This document shows positions 8,471 through 15,658 of a DNA stretch of 64,000 bases, piece by piece (the stretch's first letter is position 1; each line of letters starts with the position of its first letter). The notes beneath the pieces were generated by a model, which saw only the letters and a list, made by a program, of their open reading frames with translations, had not been told where the DNA came from and did not search any database. This stretch comes from a virus, in IMG/VR virus record IMGVR_UViG_3300030060_004050, positions 54,539 through 118,538 of that record; one strand, 5' to 3'. The translations under genes and the position numbers were made by a program.

Positions 8471-9958
8471 ATGAGTAATCTCGAAACCGCAGCCCAGTTC
8501 TTGGGTGAGAAATGGAAGCCCATCATTGAGCATCCAAGTCTTCCCGCCATTAAGGACTCATATAGAAAGAACGTCACAACCGTTCTTCTTGAGAACCAAG
8601 AGAAGGCACTTCAAGAGCAGGCTAACAACATTGTAGGTGGCGGTATGTCGCCTGTCGTAGGTAGTGAAGGTGAGATTAAGGGTTTCGATCCTATTCTTAT
8701 CTCGCTCGTTCGTCGTGCTATGCCTAACCTAATGGCATACGATATCTGTGGTGTTCAGCCAATGACTGGACCTACTGGACTTATCTTCGCACTTCGTGCT
8801 AAGTTTGCCACACAGGATGGTACTGAAGCCCTCTTCAACGAACCTGACTTTACCTTCTCCGGTTCTACCAGTGCAACTGGTGGTACTGGTATCACTCACG
8901 GTGCTTCCGGTACTGATGGTGATCCAATTGGTCAAGCAGCATTCCGAGATGGTGCTAGTGCTGATGGTAACGCCAACTCTTACTCCGGTGCTACCGTACA
9001 GGGTGGTCTTTCTACTTCTGTCGGTGAAGTCCTTGGTGCATCTGGTAACTTCGTATTCCCAGAGATGGCATTCAGCATCGAGCGAACCTCGGTTGAAGCC
9101 AAGACTCGCGCCCTCAAGGCAGAGTACACCACTGAACTCGCACAGGACCTCAAGGCTGTTCACGGACTAGACGCTGAGACTGAACTTGCTAACATCCTTA
9201 GCACCGAAGTCCTTGCTGAAATCAACCGTGAAGTCATCCGTACCATCTACCGAATTGCTAAACTTGGTGCCCAGCAGAGTGATCTCTACTTTGGACCAGG
9301 TGGTACTACAACTGCTGGTGCCCTCAAGGCAGCAACTGGTGGTGGTGCAACCGCTATCGCAACTGCTGGACTCGGTGGTATCTACGACCTCGACAAGGAC
9401 TCTGACGGACGTTGGAGTGCTGAGAGATTCCGTGGACTCCAGTTCCAGTTAGAGCGTGAAGCCAACCAGATCGCTAAGGATACTCGTCGTGGTAAGGGTA
9501 ACTTCGTCATCGTCACTGCTGACGTTGCTTCCGCCCTCGCTATGAGTGGTTTCCTTCAGATCTCCGGTGCTGCTGGACTCGAAGGTGAAGTTGATGACAC
9601 TGGTAACACCTTTGTCGGTACTCTCAACGGTAAACTCAAGGTTTACATCGATCCATACTCTGCTGGTACTAACTACGCATGTGTGGGTTACAGAGGTACT
9701 TCACCTTATGACGCTGGACTGTTCTACTGTCCATACGTCCCACTCCAGATGGTTCGCGCCGTTGGTGAGAACGACTTCCAGCCTCGTATCGGGTTCAAGA
9801 CTCGTTACGGAATGGTAATGAACCCATTCGCTGGTGGTACTAACGCCTACGCTGATCTCGAACCTTCGAGCGATGCCGCACTTCGAAAGAACCAGTACTT
9901 CCGTATCTTCCGTATTGACGGACTCCACGGTGGACAGGTAATCTCGCCAGGTATCTGA
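8471..9958 (+). CDS. gp23: Major capsid protein gp23
   Basis: The 495-residue product is the HK97-fold capsid protein of T4-like phages (T4 gp23 is 521). It shows the family start (FLGEKWKPIIEHPSLP), the LVRRAMPNLMAYDICGVQPM segment, the RTSVEAKTRALKAEYT hinge and the C-terminal FKTRYGMVMNPF. The N-terminal about 50-60 residues should be removed by gp21. Codon choice is noticeably more biased than in neighbours (few rare codons), fitting very high expression. AAGGAGAATC before ATG 8471 is a strong ribosome site, and a TTCG hairpin terminator follows. Confidence 0.97.
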   Translation: MSNLETAAQFLGEKWKPIIEHPSLPAIKDSYRKNVTTVLLENQEKALQEQANNIVGGGMSPVVGSEGEIKGFDPILISLVRRAMPNLMAYDICGVQPMTGPTGLIFALRAKFATQDGTEALFNEPDFTFSGSTSATGGTGITHGASGTDGDPIGQAAFRDGASADGNANSYSGATVQGGLSTSVGEVLGASGNFVFPEMAFSIERTSVEAKTRALKAEYTTELAQDLKAVHGLDAETELANILSTEVLAEINREVIRTIYRIAKLGAQQSDLYFGPGGTTTAGALKAATGGGATAIATAGLGGIYDLDKDSDGRWSAERFRGLQFQLEREANQIAKDTRRGKGNFVIVTADVASALAMSGFLQISGAAGLEGEVDDTGNTFVGTLNGKLKVYIDPYSAGTNYACVGYRGTSPYDAGLFYCPYVPLQMVRAVGENDFQPRIGFKTRYGMVMNPFAGGTNAYADLEPSSDAALRKNQYFRIFRIDGLHGGQVISPGI

Positions 9959-9975
9959 TAAACTAGGATGAATGA

Positions 9976-10003
9976 GGGGGAGTCCTTCGGGACTCCCCCC
10001 TTT
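9976..10003 (+). terminator. Rho-independent terminator after gp23
   Basis: A perfect 10-bp stem (GGGGGAGTCC / GGACTCCCCC) closed by a TTCG tetraloop is followed by CTTTCC, starting 17 bases after the capsid stop. The stable UUCG loop and the G-rich 5' arm are typical of strong phage terminators that end or limit capsid transcription. Confidence 0.92.
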
Positions 10004-10010
10004 CCTGGCT

Positions 10011-10018
10011 TATAAAAA
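10011..10018 (+). promoter_or_regulatory. Possible late promoter after the gp23 terminator
   Basis: TATAAAAA immediately follows the terminator and lies 17 bases before ATG 10036, with AAAGGA as the ribosome site between. It is one base off the late consensus. Its place directly after a terminator makes a restart of transcription plausible. Confidence 0.4.
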
Positions 10019-10035
10019 AAAGAAAGGATACTAAG

Positions 10036-10575
10036 ATGCATAGATTTCAACCCGGAGACGACAACCCAGTTCTAAACGATAAACTTCTTCGTGAAGCGTT
10101 TGAAGCAGGTCGTCTTGACGCTCTAAATGAGCAAATGGGAGGCGGTGGTAATCAATTTGCTGCTGGAGGTATGCCGACGCCTGGTGCTGCTAGACAATTA
10201 GGATCTAGAGCAATGGCTGATGCAATGTACGGAACCGACTCTGATATTCAAAACTACACTGGTTACGGACCAGGTCCAATGGAAAGAGGAGAACGACCAT
10301 TCGGTGGTAGAATGGGATCTGCAAGTGGAAAAGGCCCGGTGGATATGCAGGCAGGTAAAATTCCACCCGGACCAGGAACTCGCCCCGGTGGTGTTTACGA
10401 TCCACAGGACGGTACTCCCCCACAGGAAGTAGTTCCAGAGTGTCCATTCCCAATGCCAAAGGGATCCGATTATAAGTGGGTTAACGGTCAATGGATGGTA
10501 ATAGGACCTAATGGATATCCATACTACTACTACGCTTATCCGCCAGGGCGATGGATGCCTGTAATGGCTATGTGA
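10036..10575 (+). CDS. Gly/Pro- and Tyr-rich small virion protein
   Basis: I do not recognise this 179-residue protein. The N-terminus is helical and ends in LDALNEQMGG, a potential prohead-protease site (LNE|Q). Next comes a Gly/Pro/Met-rich low-complexity middle. The C-terminus is compact and aromatic, with YKWVNGQWMVIGPNG followed by five consecutive aromatic-rich residues and PPGRWMPV. A similar aromatic module occurs in the proteins at 12096 and 57958. It lies alone between two terminators, right after the capsid gene, which suggests an abundant virion component such as a head decoration or internal protein; that is inference. Confidence 0.5.
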   Translation: MHRFQPGDDNPVLNDKLLREAFEAGRLDALNEQMGGGGNQFAAGGMPTPGAARQLGSRAMADAMYGTDSDIQNYTGYGPGPMERGERPFGGRMGSASGKGPVDMQAGKIPPGPGTRPGGVYDPQDGTPPQEVVPECPFPMPKGSDYKWVNGQWMVIGPNGYPYYYYAYPPGRWMPVMAM

Positions 10576-10601
10576 TGAACCTCACATTAAAACAAATAAA
10601 G

Positions 10602-10630
10602 AAGCACTCCTCTCGGGGAGTGCTTTTTTT
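10602..10630 (+). terminator. Rho-independent terminator
   Basis: AAGCACTCC and GGAGTGCTT form a 9-bp stem around a TCTCGG loop and are followed by seven T residues. The T-run merges directly into the late box TATAAATA at 10630, so the end of one transcript and the start of the next share bases. Confidence 0.9.
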
Positions 10631-10637
10631 ATAAATA
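10630..10637 (+). promoter_or_regulatory. Late promoter box TATAAATA
   Basis: An exact late consensus starts at the last T of the preceding terminator. It lies 17 bases before ATG 10654, with TAGGAGAA as the ribosome site between. It should drive 10654 and the genes after it. Confidence 0.8.
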
Positions 10638-10653
10638 GAGTAGGAGAATACAC

Positions 10654-11190
10654 ATGACAACTGATCTTCCAGGTCTGTCTTCTAAAGTTTCACAAGACAT
10701 CACGGCAAGGCAACCTTCAAACACAAACTATATTCAGAACACAGGGTTCTTCTTTAGCATTCAAAGACTCCCCTCTGTTCAATTCTTTTGTCAGGAAGTA
10801 AATCTACCAGCAGTCAACTTTGGTGAGATCATTCAACCCACTCGGTTTATTAATGTAAAGCATCCCGCAACTAAACTAAGTTTTGATAATCTAGAAGTCA
10901 CCTTTGTAGTAGACGAAGATATGAAAAACTGGAGGGAAGTCTTTGATTGGTTAAAAACCATCGTACCCATCGAAGATACCGTCGAACAGATTCCAGCAGA
11001 CGATCACTTCTGTGACGCGACTCTAACGCTCCTGAACAGTGCAATGAACGAGAACTTAAGAGTTACATTCAAGAACTGCTTTCCCACTGCACTAACTGGA
11101 CTTCAGTTCATTACCACACCAGGCGAGACTGAACCTCAAACGGCAACTATGACCTTGACATTTGATACATATGAAATAGAAAAGGTATGA
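10654..11190 (+). CDS. Second tail-tube-like virion protein
   Basis: The 178-residue product resembles the gp19 tube family in layout: a FFFSIQRLPSVQFFCQEVNLP segment like the tube start, then KLSFDNLEVTFVVDEDMKNW matching the DDWTITIISD-type strand, and a helix WREVFDWLKTI. The C-terminus alternates beta strands (TATMTLTFDTYEIEKV). This pattern is found in tail tube, tube-initiator and tail-completion proteins of T4-like phages (gp19, gp54, gp3-like). It is separate from gp19 itself at 2295, so a baseplate-proximal or terminator tube ring is plausible. An exact late box and a terminator lie just upstream. Confidence 0.65.
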   Translation: MTTDLPGLSSKVSQDITARQPSNTNYIQNTGFFFSIQRLPSVQFFCQEVNLPAVNFGEIIQPTRFINVKHPATKLSFDNLEVTFVVDEDMKNWREVFDWLKTIVPIEDTVEQIPADDHFCDATLTLLNSAMNENLRVTFKNCFPTALTGLQFITTPGETEPQTATMTLTFDTYEIEKV

Positions 11191-11194
11191 TTAA

Positions 11195-11746
11195 ATGAAC
11201 CTATACGAAAAATACAATTGGTTATTTAATGAATCTTCTAAACCCATTCCGGGTTTGATAAAAAGATACTATGATCAATACCAAGATGGAACCCCCGTTC
11301 CCGATGGATTTGTATATGATTGGAATAGAGATCAGAGTGTAAAAGTTCCATCTCAAGAAGAAGAGGAAGATGGGGGTGATGTGGAGGTTCCGAACATTCC
11401 ATACGGAGAATGGCTTGCTGAGAAACCGTTTGATTATAACAGAGACGGAGTAGTAGATGAAAACGATTATAAAATCTGGTCATTGAATCAATATGGATAC
11501 AGTATAATTGATCTTGTTTTAATGTTCCCAGACTGGTTCCCAAATGTAATCTACTATGATCCATCTATGGGTAGAGATGTTTTCCCGGTGCAAACTCCCA
11601 ATGGAATTCAAATAGTAATGGCTCCATTTAATAATAACGAAGCAGGGTATTATGTAATAGGACAGGATGGGTCCTTAATTCCACTTGAAGAGTACTTTGC
11701 TCCATTCCAATATGAGTTAGATGTAGAAGAGGCAGGACAACCATGA
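11195..11746 (+). CDS. Small virion-associated protein with one dockerin-type calcium loop
   Basis: The 183-residue protein begins MNLYEKYNWLFNES, nearly the same as the start of the gene at 5948, suggesting a shared targeting signal. Residues of about 75-100 contain FDYNRDGVVDENDYKIWSLNQYG, a textbook calcium-binding loop (Asp, Asn, Asp at 1, 3, 5; Gly 6; Asp 12) followed by the helix seen in dockerin half-repeats. The remainder is aromatic and acidic. No enzymatic motif is visible. It starts four bases after the tube-like gene and its stop overlaps the next start (ATGA). Confidence 0.5.
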   Translation: MNLYEKYNWLFNESSKPIPGLIKRYYDQYQDGTPVPDGFVYDWNRDQSVKVPSQEEEEDGGDVEVPNIPYGEWLAEKPFDYNRDGVVDENDYKIWSLNQYGYSIIDLVLMFPDWFPNVIYYDPSMGRDVFPVQTPNGIQIVMAPFNNNEAGYYVIGQDGSLIPLEEYFAPFQYELDVEEAGQP

Positions 11747-12093
11747 CAGAATACGAAGATTTCGATTTTGGATTCACTACAGTAGACGCCGATGATGTCG
11801 AGGGTGGTGAAGATAGAGTTACTGAAACACAGATCGCTAACGAAGTGGCGTCTGAGGTTTCCGATTCTATTTTAAGTAGAATGGAAGAACTTGAAGGTAA
11901 GATTGAAGATATTCGTGATTGTGTGCAAACAAGTCAACAAACGAAAAACAAAATGGAAGAGGTTGAAAATCTCGTTCTTCCCCTCTTGTATAATCTTTTA
12001 AAGAACCCAGAACGAGAATACATCTGTTGGCCTAACAGAACAGAAGTAATCCAAAAACAGATTGACAAAATTTTGTCGGTAACTAGAGAATAG
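11743..12093 (+). CDS. Conserved coiled-coil phage protein
   Basis: This 116-residue protein has a very acidic N-terminus, a central heptad-rich helix (MEELEGKIEDIRDCVQTSQQTKNKMEEVENL) and a conserved-looking end, NPEREYICWPNR followed by a short helix. The WPNR ending is familiar from small proteins of marine T4-like phages with no assigned role. It is translationally coupled to the preceding gene by an ATGA overlap. An oligomeric structural or assembly role is the most that can be inferred. Confidence 0.5.
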   Translation: MTEYEDFDFGFTTVDADDVEGGEDRVTETQIANEVASEVSDSILSRMEELEGKIEDIRDCVQTSQQTKNKMEEVENLVLPLLYNLLKNPEREYICWPNRTEVIQKQIDKILSVTRE

Positions 12094-12095
12094 AC

Positions 12096-12524
12096 ATGTC
12101 AGAATTTAAACAGTATCTAAGAGAATCATTACGGTTACACGAAGCAATTGGTATTCCGGGCCCCGGTGTAATAGCACCCATGATCCTACCGCTCATCAAA
12201 CCAGATGGAGGACAGGAGGCAGAACCAGAAGTGCCTCAGAATGATCCACCTGTAGAAGTAATGCCTTGGTGGCAAGATCCAGGCGCAAAAGACGGTAGAC
12301 CACATCTACCGACAGATTTTCCAGAGGACGGAGAAGGAACTTGGGTTATAGGTGAAGGTTTTGGATACTATATGTACACATTCACCATGAATGGTAGAAC
12401 ATATACAATATACTTCGATCCTGTCACACAAACTTGGTCCACATATCCGCCTGGAAGAAAACCTCAATTCGACTTCGATCCTCCACTACAAACATTCCCC
12501 CCAGATCCAACAGATATCGTTTGA
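12096..12524 (+). CDS. Pro-rich virion-associated protein with targeting-like N-terminus
   Basis: The 142-residue product opens with MSEFKQYLRESLRLHEAIG, which resembles the cleavable capsid-targeting sequences of T4 internal proteins and carries LRE and LHE sites for the prohead protease. A Gly/Pro/acidic stretch follows. The end is aromatic, with FGYYMYTFTMNGRTYTIYFD and TWSTYPPGR, comparable to the module at the end of the 10036 protein. It is the last gene of the structural block, before a sigma70-like promoter. Function is unknown; packaging inside the head is an inference. Confidence 0.45.
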   Translation: MSEFKQYLRESLRLHEAIGIPGPGVIAPMILPLIKPDGGQEAEPEVPQNDPPVEVMPWWQDPGAKDGRPHLPTDFPEDGEGTWVIGEGFGYYMYTFTMNGRTYTIYFDPVTQTWSTYPPGRKPQFDFDPPLQTFPPDPTDIV

Positions 12525-12548
12525 CTTCTGATTTATTTGTGATATACT
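12521..12548 (+). promoter_or_regulatory. Sigma70-like promoter giving a leaderless uvsY mRNA
   Basis: TTGACT (12521-12526), a 16-base spacer ending in TGA, and TATACT (12543-12548) form a near-consensus extended -10 promoter. Only six bases separate TATACT from ATG 12555, so the usual start, seven bases after the -10 box, is the A of the start codon. Identical geometry occurs at 15625, 22414 and 40982. No ribosome site is present. Confidence 0.85.
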
Positions 12549-12554
12549 TTATGC

Positions 12555-12989
12555 ATGGATATTAGAGACATACAAAAACTAGTGGCAGAAGATATGCCTA
12601 TCGACGATACCGAACTGGATATCGAGTCGATGAACATTCCCCAACTCCACAGCAAGTATCTCAACATTTACATGGATGAGAAACTTGTTCTACAAAAACT
12701 CAACAGCGACTACTATAGGCTGAAGAAGGTAAAGTGGGAATACTATACAGGCAAACTCGATCAAGAACAACTCGATGATTATGGTTGGGAACCTTTTCAA
12801 CTAAAGATTCTCAAACAGGACATCGATCTGTATATGGATTCCGACGAGGATCTACAAAAAATCCTAAACAGAGTTGCATATCAGAAGGAAAAGGTAAACT
12901 ACCTAGATTCCGTTCTGAAGTCTATCAACAACAGGCAGTGGAACATCAAGGGTGCTATTGAATGGAGAAAGTTCATCAATGGACAGTGA
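12555..12989 (+). CDS. uvsY: Recombination mediator UvsY
   Basis: At 144 residues this matches T4 UvsY (137) in length and pattern: an N-terminal helix DIRDIQKLVAEDM, a segment YYRLKKVKWEYYTGKLDQEQLDDYGWEP and the conserved ending SINNRQWNIKGAIEWRKF. UvsY helps load UvsX recombinase on ssDNA covered by gp32. It starts a recombination gene run (uvsY, uvsW, gp47, gp46) and is preceded by a sigma70-like promoter whose predicted start is the A of this ATG, so translation is expected to be leaderless. Its end overlaps the following gene. Confidence 0.88.
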   Translation: MDIRDIQKLVAEDMPIDDTELDIESMNIPQLHSKYLNIYMDEKLVLQKLNSDYYRLKKVKWEYYTGKLDQEQLDDYGWEPFQLKILKQDIDLYMDSDEDLQKILNRVAYQKEKVNYLDSVLKSINNRQWNIKGAIEWRKFINGQ

Positions 12990-13458
12990 GGTTGCAGAGT
13001 TCATAGAAAACGATGCAATGAATCGTATCTACCTGAGACATGCCTATCAATACGCACAGTCTTACAGTAATCACCCAACTAATCAACTTGGAGCAGTGCT
13101 TACACAACCCTCCGTAGGAGTCGTAGGATGGGGCGTGAACGTCTTCGTCGGGACAAATCCAGATATAGAGGGTGGTTGGGAGTTACCAGAGAAAAACGTG
13201 ATTTATAAGTGTGCTTGTAGAGGAATATGCACTGCTGAACTGATTTTATACTGTCCTCAATTCACATCTGATCAGGGTGCTAGAGCCATTATACAGTCCG
13301 GTGTACAAGCAGTGGTGGTACACGATACAGTATGTTCTCTGGAAAACAATGTCGGTGTTCAGATGGTAAGAGACGCAGGACTACTTGTCAAATCTTGGAA
13401 CGGTGAAATCGGTAATAATATATCCGTTCGAATAAATGGAGACACTCTTTCCCCCTAA
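12979..13458 (+). CDS. Degenerate dCMP deaminase-like protein
   Basis: The 159-residue product aligns along its length with phage deoxycytidylate deaminases: RHAYQYAQSYSNHPTNQLGAV at the start and ARAIIQSGVQAVVVHD after the zinc site. The metal ligands are gone, however. The family HAE motif reads LPE (catalytic Glu kept, His lost), and the CPxxxCxxC segment reads CPQFTSDQG with both Cys replaced by Ser and Gly. Three Cys occur nearby in KCACRGIC. It is probably not an ordinary deaminase; it may be a regulatory or binding homologue. ATG 12979 follows GGAGAAA and overlaps the uvsY end by 11 bases. Confidence 0.7.
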   Translation: MDSEVAEFIENDAMNRIYLRHAYQYAQSYSNHPTNQLGAVLTQPSVGVVGWGVNVFVGTNPDIEGGWELPEKNVIYKCACRGICTAELILYCPQFTSDQGARAIIQSGVQAVVVHDTVCSLENNVGVQMVRDAGLLVKSWNGEIGNNISVRINGDTLSP

Positions 13459-13461
13459 ATA
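13455..13461 (+). promoter_or_regulatory. Late-type box CTAAATA with leaderless geometry before uvsW
   Basis: CTAAATA, a variant of the late box, sits five bases before ATG 13467. In T4 the late start site is about six bases past TATAAATA, so the A of this ATG would be +1. T4 uvsW is known as a late gene, which fits. The GAGGG in the five bases could also act as a weak ribosome site for longer transcripts. Confidence 0.45.
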
Positions 13462-13466
13462 GAGGG

Positions 13467-14978
13467 ATGAGTGAACTTATTATTACAAACATCGATTCTG
13501 TGAATATTCATGTAGAATGTGACAAAAGCACCGCGAAGGAACTTTCGGATTTTTTCACGTTCAAAGTTCCGGGTCATGAGTACATGCCTGCTTTTCGTAA
13601 CAAACTGTGGGATGGACAGATCAAACTATACAACATATACAAGCAAACCATATACAAAGGTTTGTATGATTATGTCATCAAGTTTGCTAGGGATCGAAAG
13701 TATAAAGTAGTCGAACCCGAACCAATCACAGTTCGTAAGTCGATTCAACCAGAACACATTCAAAAATTTATAGACGAACACCTAAAGCCATTTGCTGGTG
13801 GTGAATCTATTACTGCACACCAACACCAAATCGAAGCAGTCACCCACGCAATAAATCATGATCGATGTCTTCTTCTTTCCCCAACGGGATCTGGTAAGAG
13901 CCTTATCATCTATGCACTCGTTCGATACTACTTAGATCGCATTGCACCAGATAAAAAGATTCTTATCATTGTACCCACAACATCGTTGGTACGACAGATG
14001 CTTTCTGATTTTACCGAATACTCATCCGATGATAAATGGAAAGCAGAAAACAACTGCCACTGTGTGTTTGCAGGGAAGGATAAGATCTCGAAGAAGCGAG
14101 TGATCATCTCTACATGGCAAAGCATATACAAGTTAGGAACTGACTACTTCGATAATTTTGAGGCAGTTTTTGGTGATGAGTGTCACTTGTTTAAATCCAA
14201 GTCTCTTACCACCCTAATGACTAAACTTCTCAAGTGTCCATATCGTATTGGAACTACAGGCACTCTTGATGATTCTCTCACACACAAACTTGTAATTGAA
14301 GGATTGTTTGGTAGAGTACAACATGTGACTACCACTAAGAAACTCATGAACAAGGATCTTCTATCTAAATTGAAGATCGACTGCCTATTGTTAAACTACC
14401 CAGAGAAGGTGCGTCTCGAAAACAAGAGAATGAAGTATCAGGACGAGATCGACTGGATTGTAACAAACGAAGATCGAAACAAGTTCATAACCGATCTTGC
14501 AGTAAATCTAAAAGGTAACTCGCTTGTTCTTTTCCAGTACGTTGAGAAGCACGGTAAACCACTACACGAAATGATTAAACAAAAAGCGGGGAACGATAGG
14601 GATGTGTTCTTCGTGTTTGGTGGTACGGACGTTGAACTGCGAGAGAAGATTAGAAAAATTACAGAGACAAAAGATAATGCAATTATTGTTGCATCCTATG
14701 GAACATTTTCCACAGGGATCTCTATCAGAAGACTACATAACATTATCTTTGCCTCACCATCTAAAAGTAGAATCAGAATTTTGCAAAGTATAGGTAGACA
14801 GTTGCGTAAGTCAGAACACAAGGACACAGCAAAACTATACGACATCGCGGATGATATTCATTGGAAGTCATACAAAAACCATACTCTAAACCACTTCGAG
14901 AGAAGAGTTAAAATTTATGAGTCTGAAGGATTTGACTACAAGAAAATATCCCTACATATACAAGGGAACAAAAAATGA
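13467..14978 (+). CDS. uvsW: UvsW-like DNA/RNA helicase (SF2)
   Basis: The 503-residue protein has the SF2 helicase motifs: Walker A SPTGSGKS (Lys144), motif Ia IIVPTTSLVRQM, DEAD-box variant GDECHLF, motif III TTGT and the C-terminal QSIGRQLRKSEHK motif VI. The N-terminal domain before Walker A (about 110 residues) matches the UvsW arrangement. In T4, UvsW unwinds R-loops and branched DNA and moves replication from origin to recombination mode. Its context after uvsY agrees. A late-type box precedes the start; the stop overlaps the next gene (ATGA). Confidence 0.92.
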   Translation: MSELIITNIDSVNIHVECDKSTAKELSDFFTFKVPGHEYMPAFRNKLWDGQIKLYNIYKQTIYKGLYDYVIKFARDRKYKVVEPEPITVRKSIQPEHIQKFIDEHLKPFAGGESITAHQHQIEAVTHAINHDRCLLLSPTGSGKSLIIYALVRYYLDRIAPDKKILIIVPTTSLVRQMLSDFTEYSSDDKWKAENNCHCVFAGKDKISKKRVIISTWQSIYKLGTDYFDNFEAVFGDECHLFKSKSLTTLMTKLLKCPYRIGTTGTLDDSLTHKLVIEGLFGRVQHVTTTKKLMNKDLLSKLKIDCLLLNYPEKVRLENKRMKYQDEIDWIVTNEDRNKFITDLAVNLKGNSLVLFQYVEKHGKPLHEMIKQKAGNDRDVFFVFGGTDVELREKIRKITETKDNAIIVASYGTFSTGISIRRLHNIIFASPSKSRIRILQSIGRQLRKSEHKDTAKLYDIADDIHWKSYKNHTLNHFERRVKIYESEGFDYKKISLHIQGNKK

Positions 14979-15556
14979 ATGATAAAAGTTTGTATCGTAT
15001 CATTAACCTCGACAGCGGCGATAATTTAATCGCTCAGGTTTCTGAGGTAAAAGAAAGTGGAATCACCCTGTATCGTCCTTTCCAAATGAAAGTGATTACA
15101 ATGCTGGACGAGGAAGGTCCAATGTCGATTCAATTTAGAAAAGAGGCATTAATTTTCCGAAACTGGTTAGAATTTTCCACAGATCAAAAGGTAACCATTC
15201 CTAGAAGCAAAGTGATTGCCATGACTCAACCAAACAATATGGTAAGCACCCTGTATGATCAAGAAAAGGAAAAAGAAGACAATCCCAAGTTCATGCAGGA
15301 ACTTATTGAAAAAATGAAAAAGCATAACCTCGAAGAAGAACTCGAAGAGGTCTTGGATGAAGTCGAAGAAGAATTTGATCTAGATCAGGATGAACTTGAT
15401 TCGATTGCGGAAATTTCTGTAGAGATCGATCCGGATGATATCAGAGACATCGTACATAAAATAATAGAGGACGCTAAATCTGATAGGTCCTCTGACGACG
15501 ATGATTCAATTGATGATACCAACTATGATCAAGATAAGGATATGTATGGTTGGTAA
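14975..15556 (+). CDS. Acidic conserved phage protein with Sm-like N-terminus
   Basis: I do not recognise a named family. The first about 85 residues look like a small beta barrel (LYRIINLDSGDNLIAQV, SGITLYRPFQMKVI, VTIPRSKVIAMTQP), the strand order expected of an Sm/LSm-like fold; this is a pattern-level guess. The C-terminal half is extremely acidic, with Glu/Asp runs (LEEELEEVLDEVEEEFD) and a DDDD tract, a DNA-mimic-like composition. It is coupled to uvsW by an ATGA overlap. A role in nucleic-acid binding or in competing for DNA-binding proteins is possible but unproven. Confidence 0.45.
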   Translation: MNDKSLYRIINLDSGDNLIAQVSEVKESGITLYRPFQMKVITMLDEEGPMSIQFRKEALIFRNWLEFSTDQKVTIPRSKVIAMTQPNNMVSTLYDQEKEKEDNPKFMQELIEKMKKHNLEEELEEVLDEVEEEFDLDQDELDSIAEISVEIDPDDIRDIVHKIIEDAKSDRSSDDDDSIDDTNYDQDKDMYGW

Positions 15557-15624
15557 TATATTATATCCTTTTGATTCCAGACAAAGAAATTATAACCCCG
15601 AAAAAAAAGTTGTCAAGAAATAAT

Positions 15625-15652
15625 TTGACAAATGTGAAAAAAAGAGTATACT
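15625..15652 (+). promoter_or_regulatory. Sigma70-like promoter giving a leaderless gp55 mRNA
   Basis: TTGACA (15625-15630), a 16-base spacer and TATACT (15647-15652) are followed by exactly six bases and ATG 15659, which puts the predicted +1 on the start codon. The 102-base gap before gp55 holds nothing else recognisable. Confidence 0.88.
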
Positions 15653-15658
15653 TATATC

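Noticed and set aside
8729-9818. Several frames of 80-140 residues overlapping gp23 on both strands
   Set aside because: They arise from the strong codon bias of the capsid gene and have the repetitive Val/Leu/Ser composition of shifted frames.
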